The notes beneath the pieces are model-generated. The model searched no databases. It worked only from the letters and a program-made list of their open reading frames with translations, and was not told where the DNA came from. A stretch of DNA of 64,000 nt from assembly GCF_950295315.1 (NCBI RefSeq), contig NC_080164.1, positions 109,512,447 through 109,576,446 of the forward strand, in the 5' to 3' direction. The position numbers and the translations under genes are program-made. Below, piece by piece: positions 11,655 through 22,924 of the stretch (positions are counted from its first letter, which is position 1; every line of letters starts with the position of its first letter). This DNA is from Erinaceus europaeus (lineage: Eukaryota; Chordata; Mammalia; Eulipotyphla; Erinaceidae).

Positions 11655-12035
11655 AAGTGAACACAATGACTGAAGTTAAGTCAATCAGCACATACAAAAT
11701 GAATTAATTACAAGAACCTAATTTCAGAAATGAGAGAGGTCAAATAAATGCTCAAGATAGTATCAGGGATAATTGCTTCTTAAAGCATAGCAGATTGCGG
11801 CTGAAGTTCCAATGGAAATCACAGACTGCATTCATGACTCATGGATTCAAGACTTGTAAAAAATATGATTAATTTGTAATTAAATTCAAGTATATTAATA
11901 AAAAAACAGTCAAATATTTGCTTCATCATCTCAAAGTCTGTTACTGGTGATCTTAGCATGTTGAAACTGTGTAAAGTTTCACTGAAAAGCTTACTCATTT
12001 ATCACTTACAATAAAGGCTGGAAGACTTCCTTAAG
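11655..12035. other. Unique intron sequence
   Basis: AT-rich, nothing recognised. Confidence 0.6.
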
Positions 12036-12047
12036 ATAAGCAGTTGA

Positions 12048-12222
12048 GGGTTGCTTCACAAGTGGTGAAGCAGGTCAGCAGGTATCTGTCTTTCTCTCCC
12101 CCTCTGTCTTCCCCTCCTCTCTCCAGTTTTCTCTGTCCTATCCAACAACAATGACATCAGTAATAACTACACCAACAAAAAACAACAAGGGAAACAAAAG
12201 GGAATAAATATTTTTTAAAAAT
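12048..12222 (+). mobile_element. SINE-A copy, 5'-truncated
   Basis: Begins at GGGTTGCTTCACAAG and ends in a CAA/AAT-rich tail. A 12-bp TSD, ATAAGCAGTTGA, lies at 12036-12047 and 12223-12234, so the truncation happened at insertion. Confidence 0.9.
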
Positions 12223-12272
12223 ATAAGCAGTTGAATTCAATATTTAGATTATATGATTAAAATGGTTTAGTA

Positions 12273-12583
12273 GGGGGGTTGGGCAGTAGTGCACCAGGTT
12301 AAGCTCACATACTGAAAAGCTCAAGGAATGATGCAGGGATTCCGGTTTGAGCCCCAGCTCCCCACCTACAGGGGGGTTGCTTTGCAAACAGTGAAGCAAG
12401 TCTGCAAGTGTTTCTCTTTCTCTCCTCCTCTCTGGCTTCCCTTCCTCTCTCAATTTCTCTCTGTCTTATACAACAACAACCACCACCACCACCATGGGAA
12501 AAAAAAATGGCCACCAGGAGCAGTGGATTCATAGTGCAGGCACTGAGCCCCAGTGATAACCCTGGAGGCAAAAAAAAAAAAAA
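12273..12583 (+). mobile_element. SINE-A-long copy with short TSD
   Basis: Head GTTGGGCAGTAGTGCACC, CT-rich body, the long-form segment ending GATAACCCTGGAGGC and a poly-A tail. An 8-bp TSD, GTTTAGTA, lies at 12265-12272 and 12584-12591. Confidence 0.88.
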
Positions 12584-12591
12584 GTTTAGTA

Positions 12592-13014
12592 AATACAGTA
12601 GTGTGTAAAGACCTACATTGAGAGTGATAAGGTTGTGACAGAATTTTGAGGTCATTGATTCAGTTGCAATACTATATATCCTTTCCCATGTAAACACACA
12701 CAGGGGTTGTCTATTTTTATCTTCACATTTAGAAACATAAACTAAAAGAAAGCAAAGTCATCTGCTAGTCATTCTCCAGGAGTTAGTTTCTCCAGTGTGT
12801 AAGCTGTGATTTCCTCCAATCAACTATGTCACTTCCAATTAACCTCTATTAGTAACAACACTAAGCAAACGCAAGTCAGCTATTATTATATAAATAACTG
12901 TACTTTTAGATTTTCTGCTATCTGGAATTATCCATCCTGCTGTACATGTTAGCAAAAAAAAAGTAGTCATTGAGATTTCTCTTTGAAATCCCAACAGAAA
13001 GCAGAAAATCCTAT
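12592..13014. other. Unique intron sequence
   Basis: No repeat or exon recognised. Confidence 0.6.
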
Positions 13015-13225
13015 CATTGGCTGCTGAGACAATTCAGCTGGGGAAGTGCCTGCCTTGCAGTTACCTCACCAAGATCTAAGCCTCTTCCCCACTACAACTG
13101 AGCAGTGTGTGTGTGTGGGGGGGTTTCCAGTACTATGGTGTTTTCGCCTCCCTCTTTCTCTATTTCTCTGCAAAAGTTGACTTACAGTGGTACTGCCAAG
13201 GTGGTTATAAAAAGAAAAGAAACAA
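13015..13225 (+). mobile_element. Decayed SINE-E-like copy
   Basis: GAGACAATTCAGCTGGGGAA resembles the SINE-E head. The CT-rich middle and A-rich end fit. A short (TG)n lies at 13108-13117. Confidence 0.45.
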
Positions 13226-13612
13226 TCCAATAGCAGATCAAAGGTAGTTTAGATATTAGGTAGCTCAGAAGTCAGTTTTAACTGCTATGCCAATTGCCTG
13301 GCTAGCATAAAGGCCTCCTGGGCTGATATTCTAAGAAAGACTGAGACACAGACAGAAAGAGCAGCAGCACCACTGTTCTCATGCAGGGAAAGTCTGGGGG
13401 AGTGCCTTCTACATTCACAGACACACCTCTCTCTTACAGCAGTGCCTTCTGTAGCTCATAGCTGTCAAGAAAGTACACACTACCTACCCAGAAAGCAAGC
13501 AGTCTCTAAGTGATTGTCTGGCCTTAAAACTATATGAAAGCAGCCCAGGAAGTGACCCAGACAGACATGGGTGCATGAGTAAGCATACAGTCTCAAGGCC
13601 TACCTTCTCATA
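13226..13612. other. Unique intron sequence
   Basis: Nothing recognised. Confidence 0.55.
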
Positions 13613-13641
13613 CTTCTCTCTCTCTATCTCTCTCTCTCTCC
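13613..13641 (+). repeat. (TC)n simple repeat
   Basis: CTCTC/TATCTC run next to a SINE. Confidence 0.8.
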
Positions 13642-13897
13642 TTATTTGCCTCCAGGATTATTGCTGGGGCTCAGTCCTGGCACTGTGTATCCACTGCTCA
13701 TGGTGGCCATTTTTTTCCCATTGTATTTGATAAGGCAGAGTAAATTGAGAGAGGAGGGGGAGATGGAGAAGGAGAAAGAAAGACACCTGTAGACCTGCTT
13801 CACTGCTTGTGAAGCATCCTCCCTGCAGGTGGGGAGAGGGGGATCCTTGCACTTAGCATCATGTGCCCTTAACTGGGTGTGCCAATGCCTGACCCCT
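13642..13897 (-). mobile_element. SINE-A-long copy
   Basis: Reversed. TTGCCTCCAGGATTATTGCT at the left is the long-form end; the head remnant, near CACTTAGCATCATGTGC, is at the right. Confidence 0.8.
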
Positions 13898-14443
13898 CTT
13901 CTTACACTTCTCTACCTCTTCCTCTTTGAGAAAGCATGGGGGTAGGAGTGTTGTGTAGATACATATCATGAAGGGATAAGAAACTACTTGCAGATCACTA
14001 TATATACCATTATCCACCCCCACCGCCCTAATACAATGGTTAAAATAAATAAATCTTTTTAATCCCCTCTGCATAACAAAGAATACTCACAGGGAGGAAA
14101 CTGGAGACTGACTACTGTTAGGTGTGGTGAGTAGAAACAGTTCCACAATAAGAAAAAGAAGAGCTCACAGCTAAAAAATGATTGCAACTTGCTGACTCAG
14201 ACAGTGACACAGCCTGAGCACCTTTAAGGATGGATTTGCAAGACAATCCACCAATTTATTTCTTAGTAACTGATACCCATTCTGCCCTATTCTACCAATA
14301 TCAAACACCAGCTGATGCAGATAAGATACACACAGATTCAATTTGGTTTCAACCTGCTGTGGGAGTCTACATAAAAGGTTAAATAATAAAAATGAATAAA
14401 TGAAATAAAGACTATAACTCCACAACAGCAGTAGCTGGATTTG
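13898..14443. other. Unique intron sequence
   Basis: Nothing recognised. A short AT-rich stretch lies at 14030-14060. Confidence 0.55.
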
Positions 14444-14450
14444 GGAAAAT

Positions 14451-15172
14451 TGTGGGGTTATGTGTAAACTTGATAGAGCTTAGGGAAAACTCCCCCCATC
14501 CTTGGATGGAGGTCTGAGAAGATACCTCCTTGTAAGTCTCTCTCAATCGAGATGAGCAAAGGGGAAAAATCATCTCTCAGACTTAGTTCTTCCCTTTCAG
14601 TTTCTCAAGCCCACAGAAACCTCACTGCCTCTCTCCATTAACTGCAGGTCACATGGCTGCCTGCCTTAAGGTTCATTTAAAGTTCACAGTCACCCAGAGT
14701 TCACACAATCACCTCACTTTTGATCACTAGAGAAAGCACACACCTCTCTGACTTCAGTCAGTGAAGCACCAAACTTTATTTCCTTATAGCTTTGATACCT
14801 ATCATGCTCTGTTTATCTTTACCCTATCTCACCCTGCTGACTTAACCCCTATGTTTCTCTCAAATACCTTTGGATAATTAAGTTGCTTGCATCATGGAGA
14901 ATAATTGTCTTGACCTTTATGTATCTCATCAATTCCTGTTATACCAGCCCCCTACCATAGGGGCAAGCTGACCTTTAAGAAACCTGTAATTTCTGACATG
15001 TTTGAAATATGTTCTTTGTCTGAATTCTTATTTAAACCCACGTTATTCTGCCATTAAACGAATGTTCCAATTCTCCTCAGTTTCTCTCATCTGAATCGAG
15101 TCGTCCCTTGAGCGAGGGAGAAACGGTCAGTTTGCCTTCCCTGTTGGACTTCACCTCATGAGAGCACCGGCA
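14451..15172 (+). mobile_element. Solo LTR, family I
   Basis: 722 bp, beginning TGTGGGGTTATG and ending CACCGGCA, flanked by GGAAAAT at 14444-14450 and 15173-15179. It is related to the LTR at 25449: shared AGCTTAGGG, TGGATGGAGGTCTGAGAAGA and GGATAATTAAGTTGCTTG. A polyadenylation-like ATTAAA lies near 15050. No internal viral sequence remains. Confidence 0.8.
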
Positions 15173-15411
15173 GGAAAATAAGGAGCTATGCCAAGAACAG
15201 AGGCAAAGCTTGCTGAGATAGTAAACCCTTTGCTCCAAAAACTCCATGCTCTGCTTGTTATAGGATGGCATATTTAGAGTCTTAGCCCCTATATTAACTA
15301 TGTGGTTGATTTGACTAGTGACACTAGTGCAGTGTCTAAATAGCATTTGGAAGACCACAGCGTGTCTACAGGAGCATCACCATTTTTTTAAATTGTAAAA
15401 CTGTAAATTAA

Positions 15412-15650
15412 GGGGGGGTTCGGTGATGGTGCATGTAGTACAATCACATAGTATGAAGCGCAAGGACATGAGCAAGGATTCGAGTCTATCTTTCTCTCTC
15501 CCTCTCTCTCGCCCCCTCTTCTCTCAATTTGTCTCTGTCCTATCCAATAAAATGGGGAAAAAATGGCCACCAGGAGCAGTGAATTCATAGTGCTGGCACT
15601 GAGCCCCAGTGATAACCCTGGAGGTAAAAATAATAACAATAATAAAATAA
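15412..15650 (+). mobile_element. SINE-A-long copy
   Basis: Head GGGGGTTCGGTGATGGTGC, CT-rich body, CAGTGATAACCCTGGAGG, and a tail of AATAATAACAATAATAAAAT. Confidence 0.8.
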
Positions 15651-16090
15651 AATAAGTCAAGGATGCTCATACGGTATATTTCTCTGCCAGTATTATTTCA
15701 AGACCTGTGTTGAGTTACAAGCATACAGAACATACTGAATAGTTTGTTGGTTTCTGTGACTCCAGCTGTTTCAAATCTAACACTCTCAAAGATGTTTAGA
15801 GCCTGTACTAACTGCTGAAAGCACACCTTTTTTAGTTTTTTTTTTTCCTGTTTTTAAATAGTAATTGCAATCAGCAACACTTTCACCCTTTTTGGTCATT
15901 CAGCAGTTATGGAAATGAAGTTGCTGTCTAAATGTATAAATTTAAGCCAAACGATGTGTATGTACATTTTCTCTTACAGAGAGGAATCGAACCAGACTTT
16001 TTCATAATAAGTAAAATGAGATTAAAAATAAATTTAGGGGGTCTTTTTATGCAGTAAGGACTCAGTGAAATCTTTTCACCATCCTTCTTA
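15651..16090. other. Unique intron sequence
   Basis: Nothing recognised. Confidence 0.55.
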
Positions 16091-16104
16091 AAATTACTTC
16101 TTCC

Positions 16105-16331
16105 TCGAACAGTCAATGCCCAGCCCATGTTCAGCAGGGAAGCAATTACGAAAGTCAGACCTTCCATCCCACAATGACCTTGGGTCCATACTCCCAAAGG
16201 GATAAAGAATAGGAAAGCTATCAGGGGAGGGTATGGGATATGGAGATCTGGTGGTGGAAATTGTGTGGAGTTGTACCCCTCTTATCCTATGGTTTTGCTA
16301 ATGTCTCCTATTTTAAATAAATAAATAAAAG
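16105..16331 (+). mobile_element. 5'-truncated LINE-1 3' end with TSD
   Basis: Last 227 bp of the LINE-1 3' UTR (GAAGCAATTACGAAAGTCAG, GTTGTACCCCTCTTATCC) with an (AAAT)n tail. A 14-bp TSD, AAATTACTTCTTCC, lies at 16091-16104 and 16332-16345. Confidence 0.92.
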
Positions 16332-16345
16332 AAATTACTTCTTCC

Positions 16346-16756
16346 CTGAGATTATTTATTTATTTATTTGTGGATTTCTACGGATCAGTTTGTCCTGATA
16401 TTGCCTCTGTCAATGATTTAGAGGCATATGAAGACTTTAGCACATTCCATTGATTCTTCCATACATATTTCCCAGCATTTATCTGACTGCCAGGAACCTC
16501 TCTGGAGATTAGAAAAGGTAAATGGGAGGTTTGATGCTGACACAAGTCCCTGTCTGGCCATTCCTACATCTCCCAATTCTTCTGATGATCTCATGTCGAA
16601 GTGGAGTTCTCAAAAATAAAAACAAAAGACCAAGCTACTCCCAGAGGTTCTGTTTTATTCATTCCAGATGAGGAGTCATATACTTGCATTATTAGATATT
16701 CTTTCTTGCATGTTCTAATGTGTTACCCATTCTTTGAGACATTAGTCTGGGAATGT
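16346..16756. other. Unique intron sequence
   Basis: No feature recognised apart from a short ATTT repeat near 16355-16368. Confidence 0.55.
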
Positions 16757-16796
16757 TGTTTCTGAAGAGAAGAGAGAGGGAGGAGAGAGAAATGGG

Positions 16797-16833
<37 letters not shown>

Positions 16834-16890
16834 AAGGGAGAGGGAGAGGGAGAGAGAGAAAGAGAGAGAGGGAGAGGGAGAGGGAGAGAG
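16757..16890 (+). repeat. (GA)n-rich tract
   Basis: Purine-only GA and GGGAGA runs, probably expanded from the GA-rich middle of the reversed SINE to its right. Confidence 0.85.
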
Positions 16891-17215
16891 GAGGTAGTTT
16901 TGCCACTGGAGCTCAGTGCCTGCACAGCTCCACTGCTGCCAGTGGTCACTTTTTGCCTTTCCTCCTGATAGAGAGGAGAGACAAGAGAGAGAAAAAGTGG
17001 TGCTCCAATCTTATGCATATACAAACTGTTGTATTTACTGTGGAATGTAAAACATTAATTCCCCAATAAAGAAATTTAAAAAAAAAAGTGGTGCTCCACT
17101 CCAATGTTTGTGAACTATCACTCTTGCAGGTGTTCCCAGGTGGTTGCCCAGGACTAGAACCCGGGCCCTTACAGGTGGTCCCATGTGTGCTTCACCAGGT
17201 GAGCCACCTGCAGCT
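16891..17215 (-). mobile_element. SINE-A-long copy split by a LINE-1 end
   Basis: Reversed. GCCACTGGAGCTCAGTGCCT marks the long-form end and CACCAGGTGAGCCACCTGC the head side. It is interrupted at 17008-17082. Confidence 0.7.
17008..17082 (+). mobile_element. Very short LINE-1 3' end (about 75 bp) with TSD
   Basis: Contains TGGAATGTAAAACATTAATT and CCCCAATAAAG, the end found in LINE-1 copy 3. The flanking repeat is AAAAAGTGGTGCTCCA at 16992-17007 and about 17083-17098. Confidence 0.85.
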
Positions 17216-17483
17216 GCAGAACACCAAATGCTGGTTGATTTTCCCCTTGTCTTTTTTTCTTTCAATAATTTTGTTGACAGTGTGGTTGAAACCAGATAGT
17301 GAACTTTCCAAGTGTTCTGAATTTCTTAGCTTGTTACTATAGAAGTTACTCAGCATCACAGCACTCCACTAAGTTGACCTTTACTTTCTTTTTTGTCAAA
17401 TAATGAAACTGAAAACACATCACCCTTTCAGTTCCTCCTATTTAGATACAATACAACAAATACTCAGTTAAAATGCATCTGGC

Positions 17484-18547
17484 CTATATTCAGCACAAGA
17501 CCCTATGTGACCTCTGCATCCTTGTAGGTCTGAGATCACATTCTGTGGTCATGGTTAGGAACATTCCAGGCTGCGCTAATTTTGGACCAATCTTCTCAGG
17601 TAGAAGGTAGAGTATGCTGTCCAACTTCCCTTCAGAGAATGGAACATTCCCTACCATTATTGATCCACATTGAGGACAAGGTCCTATGGGGGCCCACAAA
17701 GGGATCCACTGAGTTGTTTCTGATAGAGATGACCAGTGACAGTAGCCAGAGGGATCTGTTAGAGGTCTAGGTGCATCGTGTCTGTGTGGGAACCTGGGGG
17801 CTACCTGACTATGTTCCCAGGTGATGCGGTAGCCTGATAGTGACTAAAGAGTCATCATTAAAGTATGCAGATCCAACCAATGGGGTTTACAGTTAACAAT
17901 ATTTATATACTTTCCCACAGTTTGGAGCTACTTTCTTCCCTGATCCAGCTTTCTAGTCCCTTTTCCAACTATTACACAATCTCCCCAGACAATAACCTGA
18001 GTCCACCTGCAAATCAGATGTCAGGAAAAAGCAAAAACTAATAAAGTCATGGGCCTTCTGGAATATACCTAAAATAGATCTACTACCTTTTTCCAAAATG
18101 GAGACCCCAAATCTTCATCTGCAATATTCTTACCCTTAGGTTCATGATTAGTCAACAATTTGTTCTGCATTATATCTTAACTTTTATTCAGCCACCAGGT
18201 TCCAAATGATACTATGATGCCAACCCAACTCCCTTGGGCAGATGTCCCCACCAATGTGTCTTGGAGCCCAGCCTCCCCAGATCCCTGCCCCACTAGAGAA
18301 AGAGAGAGACAGGCTGGAAGTATGAATAAACCTGCCAACTTCATGTTCAGTTGAGAAGCAATTACAGAAGCCAGACCTTCCACCTTCTGCACCCCACAAT
18401 GATCCTGGGTCCATGCTCCCAGAGAGATAAAGAATAGGGAAGATATCAAGGGAGGGGATTGTATATTGAGCTCTGGGGGTAGACATTGTGTGGAAATACA
18501 CCCCTCTTATCCTGTAGTCTTGTCAATATTTCCATTTTACAAATTAA
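17484..18547 (+). mobile_element. LINE-1 3' UTR insertion with TSD, older subfamily
   Basis: 1.06 kb of LINE-1 3' UTR, 5'-truncated. It keeps the intron-acceptor-like CTTTTATTCAG before CCACCAGGTTCC, so it was not spliced. A 14-bp TSD, AAAATGCATCTGGC, lies at 17470-17483 and 18548-18561. Confidence 0.9.
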
Positions 18548-18604
18548 AAAATGCATCTGGCTTCTGTATAATGTTCTCACAGCTCACAGGTGTTATCTCA
18601 TTTT

Positions 18605-18778
18605 TTAAAATATTTATTTATTTTATTTTTGAGAGAGATGCAGAGAGAGAGAGAAAAAAAAAAAACACCAGAGCACTGCTCAGCTCTGGCTTATGGTGGT
18701 GTGGGGGATTGAACCTGGGACTTTGGAGTCTCATGCATCATAGTCTGTTTGCATAACCATTATGCTATATCCCCCACC
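18605..18778 (-). mobile_element. SINE-C copy
   Basis: Reversed. GCATAACCATTATGCTAT at the right, AGAGCACTGCTCAGCTCTGG in the middle, A-rich tail (as T) at the left. Confidence 0.85.
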
Positions 18779-18787
18779 CTCATTTTT

Positions 18788-18862
18788 TTTTTTACTAGAG
18801 CATTTATTAGCTATTGGTTATGGTGGTATGGGGTATTGAACCTGGAACTTGAGGCATCATAT
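18788..18862 (-). mobile_element. Partial SINE-C copy
   Basis: Reversed. TATGGTGGTATGGGGTATTG resembles the SINE-C middle; the head is missing. Confidence 0.6.
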
Positions 18863-19165
18863 TAAGTGAAAAAAGTCAAAAAGAGAAGCACAAATACTGG
18901 CTGACATCTTATAGATAGAACTTAAGAAACAAGGGTAGACTGGAAAAAAATTGAAATTTAACTCAGTGCTGTGCATTGCACCAAAGCAAGGAATTCTGGG
19001 AAAAGGGGGTAAGAAAGGGGTGAAAAGGTTGGAGTCATGGTGCATGATGGTGGGAAAGGACCCAAGTTGGGAGAGAGAGAGTGTGTTGAAGACATCTGTC
19101 ATGGGGAGATGAGATATTGTACCTATGTGTCAACAACTACACTGTAAAAGATTAACCTTCATAAA
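18863..19165 (+). mobile_element. Old LINE-1 3' end
   Basis: TATTAAGTGAAAAAAGTCAA matches the end of ORF2 and is followed by GCACCAAAGCAAGGAATTCT and an A-rich end near 19160. Confidence 0.65.
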
Positions 19166-19469
19166 AAAAGATAAAAAGAAAAATGTGTCTAAATTTAAAA
19201 TTTCACATTTACAATCAGGACATCATTCAATATAATGGTTTGGCTTTTTCAAGAAATTAATTCATTAATATTAAATTTTACCATCAAAAACCTCTTGTGA
19301 ATAAGACAATGCTAATACAATAAGCTTTAGGTGGAAGATAAGATTTTAATTTTTCTACAACAGCTAACCATAATTTAATTTTTTCCATTCATTCATTGGT
19401 GAATCACAAGCATAATGTGAAGAATCATTTTCTATCCAATAAAAAACAAATAGCTTTCTTTTTACATTT
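19166..19469. other. Unique AT-rich intron sequence
   Basis: Nothing recognised. Confidence 0.55.
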
Positions 19470-19543
19470 GAATGAATATAATAGTAATAAAATTTAATCA
19501 GCCTACCTGATGAATGAATATAATAGTAATAAAATTTAATCAG
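19470..19543 (+). repeat. Tandem duplication, 42-bp unit
   Basis: A 32-bp sequence starting GAATGAATATAATAGTAATA occurs at 19470-19501 and again at 19512-19543, separated by 10 bp. Confidence 0.9.
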
Positions 19544-20767
19544 CTCCCTGCCAAAATTGGGCCCCCTGACAGAGATCCCAAACTTGGGTCTGAAGGCAGA
19601 CCAGCTAAAATACGAAGAGATTCGTCAAGAGATTGCAACCTACAATTCCTAGAAGTGGAGCTGTGTGGGAGGCCACCTCCGGATGGTGACCCCCCCCAAC
19701 AACTAAGACAGTATAGATCTAAATTTGTGTTTAAAATGACATGTCTTCGTAACAAAGGTTTCTCTCCTTGTGTATTAAAGACCATGTTTATGTGTGTGTT
19801 TAAAGTTTGGTAAACATTAACTTTAAGGTTAAAAATGCAACTTTAAGGCTATATTCTTACCAGACAGAATTAAATGAAAAAGGTTTTCAACATAGTTCTC
19901 ATCAAGGTAAAATTAAGTTACATTTAAAGTCTGAGTTAAAAATTAGTTAAAAATCAATATATTTTAACTAAGTTAGTCTATATAAAAAAAAAAAAACCTG
20001 TGCACACCTAGGTTGTGTCTGCATCTTGAATGGGTGTAACAAAAGGTTAGACTTATTGATATGTAAAATTCTCAAATTCCTTCTCAATTAAAAACGTTAG
20101 ATTGTGCTATGGTTATGCTAATGATTCTCATGCATGAGGATTTTTCTTTCCATGCTTCTTATGTTTACCTTTCCACATTCTATTGTTTAAACTTTAAACA
20201 ACCTTAAAATTATACTAAAAAAGACTTCCAATTGTAATAGAGTTATCAATTGTGATAAACTTCTAACCTACTACAAGTTTTGTTTCATAGTAAGTAAATA
20301 GCAGCTGTCAAGTTCTCTACAGAAAAGCAGAATTCCGATGGCTGACATTCCCCATCGAGACAGACGTACAACAATTCACCCCCTGGCAATTATTCGGTGG
20401 ACATCTGCTTTGGACTGGCACTTCTATCGGACTTACTGGTACACAAAGACTGACTGCAGCCAGCTGCCTTGGGACTCTAGGCCATCCCCCCCATGCTAGG
20501 TAGTGCCCACAGGAAAAAAAAAATGCCTGTCGAGGCAAAAGCCCACAGAGGCAGCAAAGGTTCTTTAGCTGATAAAGCTTTGCCCACAGAGGCAAAAAAT
20601 GGCCCCCTCAGGCCTTCCTTTGGCAGCACACTGGTTCTTGTTGCTTGCTTACATGTTCCTCCATGTTTGTGCCAATTTCTTTTTTGAAAATGCCTGTATG
20701 ATATAGGTTTCTGTTCACCCCACATTCCTGATACTATGGTCATTTAGTTAAAAGGAAAGGGGGGAAT
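19544..20767 (+). mobile_element. Possible internal remnant of a 5'-truncated endogenous retrovirus
   Basis: The only firm sign is the polypurine tract AAAAGGAAAGGGGGG at about 20751-20764, placed just before the LTR at 20768, as a plus-strand primer would be. No gag, pol or env domain is recognisable and all frames are broken. Much of 19700-20300 is AT-rich and may be ordinary intron. Confidence 0.4.
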
Positions 20768-21070
20768 TGTTGCTATGTTTCACATTGGTTTGGTCTCACT
20801 CTCCCCCTGCCAGGAGAATTGGTTTGGCCCTTGCTAGTTTCGCACCTCTTTCTCCCCGCCCCCTATGCTATGTAGTTCGGGAGTTCTTGGTGCAGCCGCC
20901 AGAGGAGAAGGAGGCAGGAGAGATCTGTGTGGTGTTTGGTTTGGGTTAGTTTATGAATCGTTGTTTGTGAATAAAGAAATACAGTTTCCCGGCCCAGCCG
21001 TGTGTCCCCAAGTCTCTGTCTGCCGCCAGGAAGCTAGCCTGGCCTGCTGGAGCCCTGAATTTTAATGACA
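20768..21070 (+). mobile_element. Retroviral LTR, family II, probably a 3' LTR
   Basis: Starts TGTTGCTATG and ends near AATGACA. It contains GAATAAAGAAATACAG as polyadenylation signal, then CCCGGCCCAGCCGTGTGTCC, which aligns with the U5-like part of the LTR at 41258. No TSD found. Confidence 0.65.
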
Positions 21071-21164
21071 ATGTGATATATAAAGGTTGGGATTATTTTA
21101 CCGCCCTCAATCACACCAAGACTAACTAGCTTGAATGCAAGCTCAGACCTACAGGGATACAGAG

Positions 21165-21800
21165 GTTATACTCAAATCAATGGGATTAACAGTTAACAAT
21201 ATTTATGTACTTTTCTCCTATTTGGGAGTTACTCTCTTCCCTGATGCAGCTTTCTAGTTCTATTTCCAACTCTGACACCATCTTGCCAGACAATACCTTG
21301 GGCCCACTTGCATGCTAGCTGCCAGGCTCAGGCAAAAATTAGTAGTCATGGGCCCCTTGAAATATACCTAAAATAGACCTACTAGATTTTTATAAAATGG
21401 AGCCCCCAAATCTCATCTGCTATATTATTGCCTTTAGGTTCCTGATTATTTACCATGATGCCAACCTGACTTGCCTGGGCAGAGGACCTCACCAGTGTGT
21501 CCTGAAACCCCACCTCTCCAGAGCCCTGCCCCACTAGAGAAAGGGAGAGACAGGCTGGGAGTATAGACTGACCTGCCAATGCCCATGTTAAGCAGAGAAG
21601 CAATTACAGAAGCCAGACATTCCACCTTCTACATTCCATAATGATCCTGGGTCCATACTCCCAGAGAGTTAAAGAATGCGAAAGCTATCAGGGGAGGGGA
21701 TGGGATACGGAGCTCTGGTGGTGGGAATTGTATCCCTCTTATCCTATGGTCTTGTCAGTGTTCCCATTTTATAAGTAAAAAAAAAACAAAAAAACTAAAA
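21165..21800 (+). mobile_element. LINE-1 3' UTR fragment
   Basis: TTAACAGTTAACAATATTTA at the left and the conserved end GGAATTGTATCCCTCTTATC at the right, then an A-rich tail. It lacks the acceptor-like segment; its junction GATTATTT|ACCATGATG does not look like splicing. Confidence 0.8.
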
Positions 21801-21816
21801 AAAAAAAAAAAAAAAA

Positions 21817-21895
21817 GAAAGCTTTCAAGGGAGGGTATGGGATATAGAGCTCTGGTAGTGGGAATTGTGTGATATTGTGCCCTCATTATCATATT
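21817..21895 (+). mobile_element. Short LINE-1 3' end
   Basis: AAGCTTTCAAGGGAGGGTAT, then TAGTGGGAATTGTGTGATAT, the family 3' end, following the poly-A of the previous fragment. Confidence 0.65.
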
Positions 21896-22020
21896 ACTAC
21901 CTGCAGGAGGATAGCTTTGTGAGTGGTGAAGCAGGGCTGCAGGTATCTCTGTCTCTCTCCTCTATCACCCCCTTTACTCTTTGCTGCCTCTATCCAATGA
22001 ATAAATAAAGATAATAAAAA
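21896..22020 (+). mobile_element. SINE-B copy, 5'-truncated
   Basis: ACCTGCAGGAGGATAGCTTT to the tail AATAAATAAAGATAATAAAA. Confidence 0.75.
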
Positions 22021-22164
22021 CAGTAAGGAAAAAAATCATGGAAATTATTTTTTTTTAAAAAAAAAGGTCTGGTTACCATCCATCAAATAAATGTAAGTGA
22101 GATTCTCAATAAAACAACCTTTCGTATACTCTCTTCTACTGACTTGCTTGGTGCTAACAATCTT

Positions 22165-22345
22165 TTTTTTTTACCCTTGCTGTTTTATTGTTGTAGTTAT
22201 TATTGTTGTTGTTGTTGAAGATGATGTCATCATTGTTGGATAGGACAGAGAGAAATGGAGAGAGGAGGGGAAGACAGAGTTGGGAAATAAAGAGAAACAT
22301 CTGCAGACCTGCGTCATCGCCTGTGAAAAAAAAAAAAAAGCACCC
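22165..22345 (-). mobile_element. SINE-A copy, partial
   Basis: Reversed. TGTTGTAGTTATTATTGTTG tail, TTGGATAGGACAGAGAGAAA body, ending at CATCGCCTGTG; head absent. Confidence 0.8.
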
Positions 22346-22414
22346 TTTCAGTCATTTAAGGCCAACATGGACCTTCCACTGTCAGTCATGATATAACCCT
22401 GCGGCAGACTAAAC

Positions 22415-22695
22415 TTTTTTTGTCTGTTTTATTTATTTTTTTTCAATTTATAAAATAAAAAATATTGGCAAGAACATAGGATAATAAGGGCACAATACCA
22501 CACTATCAGACCTCTACATCCCATGGAGACAGGGATCTGTTTGAGGTCTGGGCCCATCATGTCTGTCTGGGAATCCCAGGACTCTCTGACTAGAGCCCCA
22601 GGAGATGAGGTGGCCAGGTAGTAACCAAAAGAGCCACCATTGAAGTGTGCTGATCTCTTGCCCTTATCCAGCTTTTATAGTCCTTACTTTGGGCA
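22415..22695. mobile_element. LINE-1 3' UTR fragment with internal inversion
   Basis: 22430-22515 is the LINE-1 3' end on the minus strand (ATAAGGGCACAATACCACAC). 22516-22690 is an upstream 3' UTR segment on the plus strand, matching GATCTGTTAGAGGTCTAGGT at about 17751. This arrangement is the mark of twin priming. Confidence 0.6.
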
Positions 22696-22924
22696 TACTA
22701 AACTTTTAACCTAACACCTATTATTAGTCATTTTATTTTTCCATTTATATATAACAACCTGGTGCATAAAAGCTATTATTACTCTCATTTTCCAGGAAGA
22801 GAACTAGTTCAGTGTAAATAAATGGACTGTCCAAATTTAATAGCTTTACTAAATGACAGAGATGGGATATTCAAAGTTGGCACAGACTTCAATACCTTCA
22901 GAAACAAGGAAGCAACCACTTTTT

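Noticed and set aside
16757..16890. GA-rich tract as a regulatory element
   Set aside because: It continues the GA-rich middle of a reversed SINE; simple expansion explains it.
21420..21460. Second spliced LINE-1 3' UTR at the 21165 fragment
   Set aside because: The missing part does not start at the donor seen in copy 1 nor end at the CAG; an ordinary deletion.
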